A stretch of 64,000 bases of DNA from Allohoeflea poritis (GTDB lineage: Bacteria > Pseudomonadota > Alphaproteobacteria > Rhizobiales > Rhizobiaceae). The stretch lies in the NCBI RefSeq assembly GCF_027889715.1, contig NZ_JAPJZH010000008.1:204624-268623 (forward strand), in the 5' to 3' direction. The notes beneath the pieces were generated by a model. The model did no database searches and had not been told where the DNA came from. It saw nothing but the letters and a program-made list of their open reading frames with translations. Shown here in pieces: positions 1-7,834 of the stretch (position 1 is its first letter; every line of letters begins with the position of its first letter). Made by a program: the position numbers and the translations under genes.

Positions 1-230
1 CACTGTCTCTCGACGATCTCGTCATCGCTTCCTTCACCACCGGGCCCGCATCGACAACCCTGCCGATCAGGATCTTCAGCTCCATCCGGCTGGGTGTCAG
101 CCCCGAGATCAACGCGCTTTCGACGATCCTGATCGCTCTGGTCACCATCGGCGTCATCACGGCATCGCTGGTCTCGAAACGGGCCATCATGCGCCAGCGG
201 GCGGAAGAGCAACGCGCCGCCGCGACTTGA
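1..230 (+). CDS. ABC transporter permease, polyamine (PotI/PotC) type, C-terminal fragment
   Basis: This is the last 75 or so codons of a gene that begins upstream of the window; the reading frame starts at base 3 and stops with TGA at 228-230. The visible protein has SLDDLVIASFTTGP followed by STTLPIRIFSSIRLGVSPE, the conserved cytoplasmic loop and final region of PotC/PotI-type inner-membrane permeases of spermidine/putrescine ABC importers. A last hydrophobic helix (ALSTILIALVTIGVITAS) and a charged tail follow. By family knowledge it would pair with a PotB/PotH-type partner and a PotA-type ATPase encoded to the left. The substrate cannot be told from this fragment. Confidence 0.85.
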   Translation, partial: LSLDDLVIASFTTGPASTTLPIRIFSSIRLGVSPEINALSTILIALVTIGVITASLVSKRAIMRQRAEEQRAAAT

Positions 231-347
231 ATCGATCGTTCAGAAAGTTGTTCCGAAGAACCAGCGGAAACGCGCGAAACATCTTGAAATCGCTGAGTTG
301 GAAGATGTTTCGCATAGCGTCTTCGGTCAATGGGCCGCATCGCGCAA

Positions 348-383
348 CCGGCCGCATACTTGTCCGGGCAAGCGTGCGGCCGG
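348..383. terminator. Hairpin between convergent genes, possible bidirectional terminator
   Basis: CCGGCCGCA at 348-356 and TGCGGCCGG at 375-383 form a perfect 9-bp stem. Inside it CTTG (359-362) can pair with CAAG (369-372). The hairpin lies in the 204-bp gap between two converging genes. There is no T-tract on either side, so a classical Rho-independent terminator is not proven. Confidence 0.35.
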
Positions 384-434
384 ATCTCATGCTAATGCAT
401 CTGCCATCCATCGGGCAGCGATCAGTGTCTGGGG

Positions 435-1103
435 TCAGTGTCTGGCCGGCCGCTGCCTGATATGCGTGTTGCCGGACGGCCCGGTCCGCCTGACGGTGCA
501 GTTCGGATCGCCGCTGCGGCAGGTGACCGTTTTGCTGGCCGAATTTCCCGTGGGGGACGTCACGCTCTGCCTGGTGGCGCAGGCACTTCCGACGCAACCG
601 CCGCTGCGTCTCAGCGTATTTCCCTCGGCGCCGGTGGTCGCACGGGTCGCGCCGCATGCATTCCCGATACAACCCGCGCCACCCGTGACTGAGCCGGGCG
701 GCGGCGGCGGCCTGTAGTAGAAGTTCCACTGCCCGTACCAGGGATATGTCGAATAATAATTGTCCCAATAGGCACGACTATAGGCAACCGTGGCGATGCC
801 GACCGTCGCCGCGACTGCCGGCGTGACCACCGTTTGCGTTCCACCGCTGGAAACGCGGATATAGTTGGCGGAAGCCCAGCCCCGGTAAGAGGCATAGGAA
901 ATGTCGCACCAGGTAACATTGGCATTGCATCCATGCATGGTGACAGGAGCGGATTGCGGGACAACGGCAACAACGGGATATTGCGTTGAGGGCCCCGCGC
1001 GCAGATTGAGATCGACTGTCACGGAGGCCGAACTGGCCGCTTGAGCAGGCGAAGCAGTGAGGACGACGAGGGCGACGAACGGTAGGATTATTCTATGATT
1101 CAC
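435..1103 (-). CDS. Secreted SH3-domain (SH3b) protein
   Basis: A 222-residue exported protein. The start is taken at GTG (1101-1103) because GGAG lies 8 bases upstream and the product then begins with a clean signal peptide (VNHRIILPFVALVV..., cleavage near SPAQA). Residues 25-85 form a bacterial SH3 domain with the hallmark LNLRAGPSTQYPVVAVV and WCDISY...RGWASANYI segments. A Tyr/Trp/Pro-rich linker (YYSTYPWYGQWNFYYRPPPPP) and a low-complexity Ser/Gly/Thr tail follow. The tail holds paired cysteines (GCIGNAC, GCVGSAC, CRSGDPNC) that could form disulfides in the periplasm. SH3b domains usually bind cell-wall peptides or act as spacers. No enzymatic domain is visible, and the specific role is unknown. 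Confidence 0.8.
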   Translation of the reverse strand: MNHRIILPFVALVVLTASPAQAASSASVTVDLNLRAGPSTQYPVVAVVPQSAPVTMHGCNANVTWCDISYASYRGWASANYIRVSSGGTQTVVTPAVAATVGIATVAYSRAYWDNYYSTYPWYGQWNFYYRPPPPPGSVTGGAGCIGNACGATRATTGAEGNTLRRSGGCVGSACATRQSVTSPTGNSASKTVTCRSGDPNCTVRRTGPSGNTHIRQRPARH

Positions 1104-1271
1104 GACAATTACTCCGTGGAGAACTGTTGGAACCGCCGGACGGGCCGCCGGGGGGGACGGCAATTGGCCTGTCCTGGCGGTCGGGACTGTGCGATGGCTC
1201 CGGCAATCGGATTTGAGACACCCGGTTGAGAAAGGCGCCGCGAAATCCGCCGGGCCATGACACGGCCCGTT

Positions 1272-1541
1272 TTACGATTGCAGTTTCTGCAGACATTTGC
1301 CGGCTGACATGGCATTGGCCTGCGCGACCTGTCGGGTCATTTGACCCGAGACGACCAGGCTCCGCGCCTGCTGGCGGACCACATCATGCAAATCGGATGT
1401 CGGTGTTACATGGGGTGCGCTGGCATCGTAGATTTGCTTCGCCGGTGCATCGAGCCCGGCCGCACATGCATTCGCCTCGGCCTGCCCGGCGGCCGCCGAG
1501 ACCGGTAGAAGAACCAGGGTCAATACGATAAGATGTTTCAT
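1272..1541 (-). CDS. Small secreted protein of unknown function
   Basis: An 89-residue protein. The start chosen is ATG at 1541, preceded by GGAG with 6 bases of spacing; an upstream in-frame extension lacks a comparable site. Residues 1-19 (MKHLIVLTLVLLPVSAAAG) are a signal peptide. The mature 70 residues contain two cysteines (ACAAGLDAPA and AGKCLQKL) that could form a disulfide linking the ends of a helical domain. I do not recognise a named family. It is divergent from the TetR gene that starts 96 bases away, which makes regulation by that TetR plausible. Confidence 0.7.
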   Translation of the reverse strand: MKHLIVLTLVLLPVSAAAGQAEANACAAGLDAPAKQIYDASAPHVTPTSDLHDVVRQQARSLVVSGQMTRQVAQANAMSAGKCLQKLQS

Positions 1542-1571
1542 TGTTTTCTCCGATAGGTTTTGTTCGGTCCG

Positions 1572-1583
1572 ACATAGATATGT
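1572..1583. promoter_or_regulatory. Candidate TetR operator (short inverted repeat)
   Basis: ACATA-GA-TATGT is an inverted repeat with 5-bp arms in the 96-bp divergent gap between the small secreted protein and the TetR gene, 31 bases before the former's start. TetR proteins usually bind palindromes in such gaps. The assignment rests on position only. Confidence 0.3.
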
Positions 1584-1637
1584 TCGCCCTCGGGCATTCA
1601 CTACTCAGTTTTCGGATCCGCGGACATTTAAGAGTTC

Positions 1638-2273
1638 ATGCCACAAGCACCTGAAAAGAAGAGGAAATTTCCGCACCAGAAGCGGGCGCAGAAGACCATT
1701 GAGGAGATTTTGGAAGCCACTGCTCAGCTTTTGGAGCACGGCGGAAGGGCCGGTTTGACCACGAACCACATCGCCCGGCGCGCCGGTTACTCAATCGGCA
1801 CGCTGTATCGCTATTTTCCGCACAAGCTGGCAATCATGCGCGAAATGGTGGAAGCCGAACTAAAGCAGCAGGAGATGGCTACACGGGCACTGCTGGAACG
1901 GACCGATGGCCTGGATGCCGATGAGCTTATTCTCGGCGTCGTACGCGCGATCCTGCAGCGCTTCGGCCGCAGCAGGGCACGAAAGAGCGTTCTGACGACG
2001 CTGATTCACGACACGGAACTGGTGGCGAGGACGAACGAAACCAATCTTCGCATAATGCATATGTTTCAGACGCGCCTTGTCGAAATTGATCCGGCACGCT
2101 TTCGCCGACCCACGGAAATTTCGTGCCTCGCCCTCTCTGGCGCCCTGCTGGGCAGCATCCGGTCGACGCTCTTTTCAGAACCGAGATATCTCAAGGACCC
2201 GGAATACGAGCGCGAACTGGTTGCGATGGTCACACATTTCGTCAGCACTCGGGACGAGGCTGTAGAGCAATGA
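1638..2273 (+). CDS. TetR/AcrR family transcriptional regulator
   Basis: A 211-residue regulator. After a basic N-terminus (PEKKRKFPHQKRAQKT), residues 15-65 give the TetR helix-turn-helix: TIEEILEATAQLLEHGG, then TTNHIARRAGYSIGTLYRYF with the typical G-LY-YF recognition helix. The C-terminal 140 residues are the variable helical ligand-binding and dimer domain. Length is normal for the family. The divergent neighbour is a small secreted protein. No efflux pump or detoxifying enzyme is adjacent, so the ligand is unknown. Confidence 0.9.
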   Translation: MPQAPEKKRKFPHQKRAQKTIEEILEATAQLLEHGGRAGLTTNHIARRAGYSIGTLYRYFPHKLAIMREMVEAELKQQEMATRALLERTDGLDADELILGVVRAILQRFGRSRARKSVLTTLIHDTELVARTNETNLRIMHMFQTRLVEIDPARFRRPTEISCLALSGALLGSIRSTLFSEPRYLKDPEYERELVAMVTHFVSTRDEAVEQ

Positions 2274-2987
2274 AGTGGGCCCGCCGGACGAAGACCGGAA
2301 TGGGGCGACAATCCGGCCAGGGGTTTGGTGATGTCCGGCAGGCCCGAGGCAAGGAATACCCTGCCATCTCGCCACCGTTATCCGGCGCAGAAAGGAGCGC
2401 GAAGATCGCGCCATCCACCGCCGTTCTTTCGGTCATCCCTCGTTCTAATGCCGCATCCGAGACAGCCCAAACCAACGCCCGCATAGACTGGCTGTCAGCG
2501 CATCACACCCAACAAAACTAACTAATTAATTATTTTTCTTATATTGAAACGCGTAGGCTCTGCACAAAAAATTGTCAAGCCGGCCAAATCCCTTGAAAAC
2601 CCCTGAGAAAGTAGGGTGTTGCATTCCCACAACACACGCGTTTTACGGGCATAGGCTAAGCATGACAACCTGCAAAGATAGACCCAGATTAATCCGGCAC
2701 AGGAACCCTCATCCCGGAGTAATTCGCCGGCCGGACGCCAGTATTTTCACGCATTCAATCTGACAATCGCAAGAACACAGGACCGGCTTTATAAGAGCGA
2801 TGTTGCGAAAGGCGCCGCGACGCGCCGTTTTCATTTACGCGACCCGTCAAACACGCCGAAATCACCGCAACAACGATCCGATTGCCGAACCGGCAGGCAC
2901 ATTCCCTGTCCGCATAGCGGACAAGCAGCGCAGGTCAATTTCTCAGCCCGCCTCATCCGAACTACGCTCACAAAACAGGAGGAAAAC
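2274..2987. other. Long non-coding interval before the monooxygenase gene
   Basis: About 700 bases with no open frame that looks like a protein. It contains an AT-rich block near 2516-2545 (TTAATTAATTA core), unusual in this GC-rich window. It also holds a short inverted repeat, GTGTTG (2616-2621) and CAACAC (2630-2635), separated by 8 bases. Either could belong to a promoter or operator for the downstream FAD monooxygenase, but no convincing -35/-10 pair was found. There is no tRNA-like or IS-like sequence. Confidence 0.4.
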
Positions 2988-3077
2988 TTGAATTTGGTAA
3001 CGGAAAGAGGTCTCGCGCCTGATTCGACACATAGCCGCAACGTCTGCTCGAAGGCGTACCTGCTTCAGGCGGGATAG
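2988..3077 (+). CDS. Candidate 29-codon small ORF/leader before the monooxygenase
   Basis: A TTG codon at 2988 sits 5 bases after AGGAGG (2977-2982), one of the strongest ribosome binding sites in the window. It opens a 29-codon frame ending at TAG 3075-3077, just 12 bases before the monooxygenase ATG. The peptide begins NLVTERGLAPDSTHSRN and has no recognised domain. It may be a leader peptide that couples translation to the next gene, or the relic of a longer gene. There is no comparative support. Confidence 0.35.
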   Translation: MNLVTERGLAPDSTHSRNVCSKAYLLQAG

Positions 3078-3089
3078 GGGCGCCGGGTC

Positions 3090-4568
3090 ATGGAGTGTTT
3101 TGATGTCGCCATCGTCGGATACGGTCCGACCGGAGCCACACTGGCCCATCTTCTCGGACAATGTGGCGTCAGTGTCGTCATTCTCGAACGCGAAGGCAAC
3201 GCCTACCATCTGCCCCGCGCGGTTCATCTCGACGCCGAAGTCATGCGCACCCTGCAATGGGCCGGCATCGCCGATGCTCTGGAGCCGAAAACCGCACCCC
3301 ACCCGGGCATGCGCTTTGTCGGCGCGGACGGCAGGCTGCTGCTCGACTGGCCGCGACCGCAAGGCCAGGGTCCGCAGGGCTGGCGCGCAAATTACCGCTT
3401 CCACCAGCCGGATCTCGAAAAGCTGCTGCGCGATCATATGGCCGAACGCGAAACCGTCTCGGTGCGAACCCGCTGCGATGTCGTCTCCTTGAAGGAGCGG
3501 AAAGATGGCGTTGAACTGCGCTATGAGGACAGGCGCAATGGCCGGACCTGCCGTGTCAGTGCAAAATACGTTGTCGGCTGCGATGGCGCCAGATCGCTCG
3601 TGCGCGGCGTCATCAGAGCCGGCATGGAGGATTTCGGTTTCCACGAACGCTGGCTGGTGATCGATGCGATACTCAACCGGGAGAAACCGGAACTTGGCGA
3701 TCACTCCGTGCAATATTGCGTGCCGGAACGCCCCGCCACCTATGTGCGCTGCCCGGGCTTGCGCCGCCGTTGGGAGATCACCGTTCGCCCCGAAGAGGAT
3801 GCGAACGAAATTGCACGGCCGGCGCGTGTGTGGGAATTGCTATCCCGTTGGCTGACGCCGGACGAGGCGGAACTCGAACGCTCGGTTGTCTACACATTCC
3901 ACTCCCTTGTGGCGAAATCCTGGCGCAAGGGGCGGTTGCTGCTGGCGGGCGATGCCTGCCACCAGACGCCACCCTTCATGGGACAGGGCATGTGCGCCGG
4001 CATTCGCGATGTTGCGAATCTATACTGGAAGCTCGCCCTGATCTGTCAGGGCAGCATCACGGCCACAGCAGCAGAACGGCTGCTCGACAGTTATGAAAGC
4101 GAGCGCAAGCCGAATGCACGCGAATATATCGCCACTGCCGTTCGCCTCGGCGGGCTGATCAACACTTGCGGCACGCAAGAGGCGCTGCGCGCGGCATTTC
4201 CGTCCGCCGACGGCGCGGCGCGCATGGAATCCATCGCGCCGCCGCTGGGAAAAGGCCTTGGAACAGGCGACAAGGCCGGGAGGCTCTTCGGCCAGCCGCG
4301 GCTGTCAGGCGGCGCGCTGATGGATGACGTCCATCCGCACCGTTTTGTTGTGGTGGCTGATGCGGATCTGGTCGACCAACTCAGCGCGCCGGAGGGAACG
4401 GCAATCGTGTCGACAACTGCATCCGCTGATGCAGCCGAACACCTTGCGCAAGTCGGTGCGCGCGCCGTCATCTTGCGCCCCGACCGGTACATATTGGGTG
4501 CGGCGGACACGGCGGAAGAGCTCACGCAGCTTCTATCTGATAGGCTTCCCGATCCCGTTGCCGCCTGA
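3090..4568 (+). CDS. FAD-dependent aromatic monooxygenase (MhpA/PheA family)
   Basis: A 492-residue class A flavoprotein hydroxylase. Residues 5-35 form the FAD-binding Rossmann motif (VAIVGYGPTGATLAHLLG, Gly10/12/15, ending in ILERE). The second FAD/NAD motif DG, in VVGCDGARSLVR, is near residue 160. The late FAD motif GDACHQTPPFMGQGMC is near residue 286. This pattern and the C-terminal thioredoxin-like extension (about 100 residues) match 3-(3-hydroxyphenyl)propionate hydroxylase and resorcinol or phenol hydroxylase relatives, which use NAD(P)H and O2 to add a hydroxyl to a phenolic ring. The IclR gene 91 bases downstream on the same strand is a likely regulator. No ring-cleavage dioxygenase is nearby, so the substrate is open. 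Confidence 0.88.
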   Translation: MECFDVAIVGYGPTGATLAHLLGQCGVSVVILEREGNAYHLPRAVHLDAEVMRTLQWAGIADALEPKTAPHPGMRFVGADGRLLLDWPRPQGQGPQGWRANYRFHQPDLEKLLRDHMAERETVSVRTRCDVVSLKERKDGVELRYEDRRNGRTCRVSAKYVVGCDGARSLVRGVIRAGMEDFGFHERWLVIDAILNREKPELGDHSVQYCVPERPATYVRCPGLRRRWEITVRPEEDANEIARPARVWELLSRWLTPDEAELERSVVYTFHSLVAKSWRKGRLLLAGDACHQTPPFMGQGMCAGIRDVANLYWKLALICQGSITATAAERLLDSYESERKPNAREYIATAVRLGGLINTCGTQEALRAAFPSADGAARMESIAPPLGKGLGTGDKAGRLFGQPRLSGGALMDDVHPHRFVVVADADLVDQLSAPEGTAIVSTTASADAAEHLAQVGARAVILRPDRYILGAADTAEELTQLLSDRLPDPVAA

Positions 4569-4659
4569 CAGCCGCATACGGGTAAACGGCTCCCGCCATC
4601 CGCTCGTGAAACCCCGCAGCCGCCCTTCCCTGCCGGACGGCAACATGAAAGGATGCGGC

Positions 4660-5451
4660 ATGTTGTCAAAACCGGATCGGGGCAGAAAGGGCGACACCGT
4701 TCGCGCATTGACGCGCGGACTTGCCATCCTGCGCCACATAAGCGCTGTCGGCGAAGCACGGCCGGGCGCCATCGCCCGGGCACTGGATATCCCCCGCCCC
4801 ACCGTCTACCGGCTGCTTTCGACGCTGGAGGAAGAGGGCTATGTCGTCTTCTCCGCAAGCGCCAACATCGTGCGGATCACGCCTCAGGCTGCAGCGCTCG
4901 GAGATGGCCACGCGCATCGGTCCGCGCTGTGCCAGGCGGCAGCACCGCTTTTTGCCAGATACGGCGCGAAACTCATTTGGCCGCTCGATCTTGCGGTTTA
5001 CGAAAACGCGGCGATGGTGATCCTTGAATCCACCCATGCACGATCGCCGCTTTCGATCGACCGCGCGATGGTCGGATACCGATTGCCGATGCTCAGAACG
5101 TCCGCCGGACGTGCCTATCTTGCCTTCTGCCCGCGGGAGGAGCGTGTGCTGATCCTTGAACATCTTCGCCGCTTGGGCGATCCGGCCGATCTGCCGTTCC
5201 TGCGCTCCGCCTGGTTGGATCCCATGATCCAAGAAGCCCAAGAGCGTGGCTATGCGATCCGCGATGCCGGCGAATTCCGTCCGCAAACAGCGTCGATCGC
5301 CGTGCCGATCCTTTCGGGCGGCGCAATTCTCGGCTGTGTTTCGATGATCTGGATCCGCTCTGCGATGACAACGCAAAAGGCCGTCGAGACCTCCGCAGAG
5401 CCCCTGCGCGAAATCGCCGCCAATATCGCGGAGGCAATCCGGCCGGGCTGA
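4660..5451 (+). CDS. IclR family transcriptional regulator
   Basis: A 263-residue regulator. ATG 4660 is chosen because AAAGGA lies 7 bases upstream and the length then fits the family; an open frame runs upstream into the monooxygenase gene but is not protein-like. Residues 16-75 are the winged HTH (ALTRGLAILRHIS..., RALDIPRPTVYRLLSTLEE). The rest is the IclR effector domain, with the expected SIDRAMVGYRLPMLRTSAGR and SIAVPILSGGAILGCVSM segments. IclR proteins often control neighbouring aromatic-degradation genes, so the preceding FAD monooxygenase is its probable target. Confidence 0.92.
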   Translation: MLSKPDRGRKGDTVRALTRGLAILRHISAVGEARPGAIARALDIPRPTVYRLLSTLEEEGYVVFSASANIVRITPQAAALGDGHAHRSALCQAAAPLFARYGAKLIWPLDLAVYENAAMVILESTHARSPLSIDRAMVGYRLPMLRTSAGRAYLAFCPREERVLILEHLRRLGDPADLPFLRSAWLDPMIQEAQERGYAIRDAGEFRPQTASIAVPILSGGAILGCVSMIWIRSAMTTQKAVETSAEPLREIAANIAEAIRPG

Positions 5452-5460
5452 CCGGTCGTT

Positions 5461-6333
5461 TCAGACGAATTTTCGGAACAGGCCGGTCCGATCGAAAATG
5501 CCTTCCAGTTCCTCGGTCCGGCCGCGCGTGTCGTCCCAGTGCAGTTCCTGGACAGCGGCGATGGCTGCCTCCACGACAAGCAGGATGGCGATCGACGAAT
5601 CCCACGCGGACGGCACGGTTATGCGCGCCGAAACGGTGTGGCTGGCAATGGCCTGGATCGGCGAGCGCCACTGGTCGGTAAACAGGATGATCTCAGCACC
5701 GCGCTCGCGCGCCATTTCCGCCAAGAGCTGCGTGCTGCTCTCGTAGCGGCGGATATCGAAGACAGCGAGGATGTCGCCTTCCTTCAAATCGAGCAGATAA
5801 TGCGGCCATGCATTGGAGTTGGACGGGACCAGCACGACATCGGACCGGATCATCTGCAGGTGCAGGAACAGATAGTTCGCCAGGGTCTGGGTGATACGTC
5901 CACCCGAGATATGCACACGGCGTTCCGGATCGGCGATCAGGGCCGCGATGCGGTCGAAGGTCGTCGGATCGAGCTGTTCCAGGCTGCTGCGGATGTTCTC
6001 GCTGGCTTCCTGCGTGAATCGGTTGAGTATGTGTTGGTCGGGCGCCGCGCTGACCCAGGTATCTCGCTTGGCAATCGGATTCGACAGAATGTCGTTGAGT
6101 TCCTCGCGCAGCTTGGCCTGGAATTCCGGGTAGCCGGCGAAATCGAGTTTCTGAACCATGCGGGCGATGGTCGGGGTCGAAACATCCGCCGCTTCGGCAA
6201 GCTCGGTGATGCTGCCGAGGCCGGATGCGGGATAGTTGCTGAGGATCACATCGGAGACCTGTCGCTCCGCGCGCGTCAGTTCCCGCTGCCGTGCGTTCAA
6301 GCGTTCGGCGACCGTTGTCTCATGTGGTTCCAA
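5461..6333 (-). CDS. MurR/RpiR family transcriptional regulator (HTH + SIS)
   Basis: About 290 residues. The N-terminal RpiR helix-turn-helix (RAERQVSDVILSNYPASGL, then SITELAEAADVSTPTIARMV) is followed by a SIS sugar-phosphate-binding domain (RRVHISGGRITQTLANYLF..., ILAVFDIRRYESSTQLLAEM). The start is uncertain: TTG 6333 has AGAGG 9 bases upstream and is preferred, but the frame is open to a TTG at 6375. It diverges from the hydrolase/TRAP/glutamylation operon. The gap between them holds two near-identical operator-like sites, so it probably represses or activates that operon in response to a pathway metabolite. SIS domains usually bind phosphosugars, which makes the amine-type enzymes next door unexpected. 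Confidence 0.88.
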   Translation of the reverse strand: MEPHETTVAERLNARQRELTRAERQVSDVILSNYPASGLGSITELAEAADVSTPTIARMVQKLDFAGYPEFQAKLREELNDILSNPIAKRDTWVSAAPDQHILNRFTQEASENIRSSLEQLDPTTFDRIAALIADPERRVHISGGRITQTLANYLFLHLQMIRSDVVLVPSNSNAWPHYLLDLKEGDILAVFDIRRYESSTQLLAEMARERGAEIILFTDQWRSPIQAIASHTVSARITVPSAWDSSIAILLVVEAAIAAVQELHWDDTRGRTEELEGIFDRTGLFRKFV

Positions 6334-6382
6334 TGCTTCGGCCCTCTCGCATTGAACAATCGATGCCCATGGCAACCGTGGA

Positions 6383-6399
6383 TGAAGAAAATTTTTCAG
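6383..6399. promoter_or_regulatory. Operator-like site 1 (probable RpiR-family target)
   Basis: TGAAGAAAATTTTTCAG is an imperfect palindrome (TGAAnAA...TTnTTCA type) upstream of the TTGACA box at 6408-6413. It differs from site 2 at only three central positions. RpiR proteins commonly bind TGAA-N-TTCA-like inverted repeats. Confidence 0.55.
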
Positions 6400-6407
6400 T
6401 AATTATA

Positions 6408-6437
6408 TTGACAGCCGCCATGGTTGTGAAGAATTAT
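6408..6437 (+). promoter_or_regulatory. Candidate sigma-70 promoter of the TRAP/glutamylation operon
   Basis: TTGACA at 6408-6413 is a perfect -35 box. AATTAT at 6432-6437 (18-bp spacer) matches 4 of 6 bases of the -10 consensus; GAATTA with a 17-bp spacer is the alternative. Operator-like site 2 lies over the -10. Transcription would start close to 6443, so the mRNA may be leaderless or nearly so if translation begins at ATG 6444. Confidence 0.45.
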
Positions 6438-6443
6438 TTTCAG
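6427..6443. promoter_or_regulatory. Operator-like site 2 (probable RpiR-family target)
   Basis: TGAAGAATTATTTTCAG shares 14 of 17 bases with site 1. The centres of the two sites are 44 bp apart, close to four helical turns, so a regulator could bind both on one face of the DNA. The site overlaps the presumed -10 element. Confidence 0.55.
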
Positions 6444-7220
6444 ATGCTGCTGGACGAGCCAAACGCCTTAACGCCCGATCAGGTCGTCGCCGTGCTCAAC
6501 GAACACGGGGATCACGGCGTGATTCTGGTTTGCGAACACGCCTCGAACTGGATTCCGGCGCTCTATGACGGGCTCGGCGTGGACACGCTGGCACAGCATA
6601 GCCACATCGCCTGGGACCCGGGTGCGCTCGGCGTTGCCGAGGCTCTCAGCAGCGCGCTGAACGCGCCGCTGGTTTTCGGCTGCGTGTCACGGCTGGTTTA
6701 CGACTGCAACCGCCCGCCAGAGGCGCAGGATGCAATACCGGCCGTCAGCGAAGTGACGCCGGTTCCGGGCAACCGGGATTTGACCGCCGAAGACCGCACC
6801 GAGCGCATCGACACCGTCTACATGCCGTTCCGGCGGCGTCTGGAAAAGGTCGTCGGCAATGCTCCGTCCAATGCGACGCTGGTCACCATCCACAGCTTCA
6901 CACCAACCTATCACGGCCAGAAAAGATCGACCGAGATCGGCGTTCTTCATGGGTCCGATCCGCGCCTTGCCGAGGCCATGATGGCCACCGCCGGACAATT
7001 CACGCAACGCACTGTCCGGCTCAACGATCCTTATGGGCCTCAAGACGGCGTCAGCCATACGCTGAACCTGCATGGAAGCGCCAACGGGCTCGCCAATGTG
7101 ATGATCGAGATACGCAATGATCTCATCGACACACGGCACAAGCAGAACAAAATGGCGAAACTGCTGCACCCCTGGCTGCGGGCGGCGATTGCGGGCCTTT
7201 CGCCGGAGGCCGCGCCATGA
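6444..7220 (+). CDS. N-formylglutamate amidohydrolase family protein
   Basis: A 258-residue protein of the N-formylglutamate amidohydrolase (HutG/FGase) family. VILVCEHASNWIPA (residues 26-39) is the family signature with the zinc-site Glu and His. Other conserved blocks are YDCNRPP, LVTIHSFTPTYHG and IEIRNDLI. ATG 6444 is preferred because the operator-like site ends at 6443; ATG 6420 and 6366 are in-frame alternatives, and none has a good ribosome binding site. The stop overlaps the next gene by ATGA, so this is the first gene of the operon. Known members cleave N-formyl-L-glutamate to glutamate and formate. Here, beside a glutamine-synthetase-like ligase, it may instead release a gamma-glutamyl or acyl group from a pathway intermediate (inference). 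Confidence 0.87.
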   Translation: MLLDEPNALTPDQVVAVLNEHGDHGVILVCEHASNWIPALYDGLGVDTLAQHSHIAWDPGALGVAEALSSALNAPLVFGCVSRLVYDCNRPPEAQDAIPAVSEVTPVPGNRDLTAEDRTERIDTVYMPFRRRLEKVVGNAPSNATLVTIHSFTPTYHGQKRSTEIGVLHGSDPRLAEAMMATAGQFTQRTVRLNDPYGPQDGVSHTLNLHGSANGLANVMIEIRNDLIDTRHKQNKMAKLLHPWLRAAIAGLSPEAAP

Positions 7221-7834
7221 ACCGTGCGATGGCGGCTTATGTACGTGTCGTGGATGCGGTCAACTACCGCATCGGCCGCATCATGATGTACGGCGTCTTC
7301 GTCATGATGGCGATCCTGTTGTGGTCGTCGGTCTCCAAGACATTCTTCCTGCCCTCGCTGTGGACCCTGGAAACCGCGCAATTCGCCATGGTCGCCTACT
7401 ACATCATGGGCGGACCCTATTCGATCCAGCTCGGCTCCAATGTACGCATGGACCTGTTCTACGGATCCTGGAGCGTGCGCCGCAAAGCCTGGTTCGACAG
7501 CTTCACCGTGTTTTTCCTCATCTTCTATCTCGGCGTGCTGCTCTATGGCGGTGTCGGCTCCACGGCCTATTCGCTGGGCCACTGGGGTGACGAGCCTTTC
7601 GGCTTCCTCGGCCAGATCGTCGCAGCTTTCTTTACCGGCGGGCCGGACGCGGCAACCGAAGTTATCGGCCGCACCGAACGCAGCCCCTCCGCCTGGCGCC
7701 CGTTTCTATGGCCGATCAAGACCGTGATGTGCTTCGGCATATTCCTGATGCTGCTGCAGGCCGTCTCGGAACTCTTCAAGGATATCGCCTGTATCAGGGG
7801 CTATGAATGGGGGCGCCGCGCCGATGTCGCATGA
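7217..7834 (+). CDS. dctQ: TRAP transporter small permease (DctQ)
   Basis: A 205-residue inner-membrane protein with four predicted hydrophobic helices: VFVMMAILLWSSV, the TAQFAMVAYYIMGG region, FTVFFLIFYLGVLLYGG and TVMCFGIFLMLLQAV. SNVRMDLFYGSWSVRRK matches the DctQ loop motif (VRVD-x-hydrophobic). It overlaps the preceding amidohydrolase by ATGA and the next gene by 11 bases. With DctM and DctP it forms a sodium-driven importer. It is about 30 residues longer than minimal DctQ proteins because of a loop (GGPDAATEVIGRTERSPS). Confidence 0.92.
   Translation: MNRAMAAYVRVVDAVNYRIGRIMMYGVFVMMAILLWSSVSKTFFLPSLWTLETAQFAMVAYYIMGGPYSIQLGSNVRMDLFYGSWSVRRKAWFDSFTVFFLIFYLGVLLYGGVGSTAYSLGHWGDEPFGFLGQIVAAFFTGGPDAATEVIGRTERSPSAWRPFLWPIKTVMCFGIFLMLLQAVSELFKDIACIRGYEWGRRADVA

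Noticed and set aside
2123..2521. Open frames around the TetR 3' end and beyond on both strands
   Set aside because: None has a recognisable domain or ribosome site, and they lie in out-of-frame overlap with the TetR gene.
4324..4659. Upstream extension of the IclR frame into the monooxygenase gene
   Set aside because: It overlaps the conserved monooxygenase by 245 bases, is not protein-like, and a good ribosome site precedes ATG 4660.
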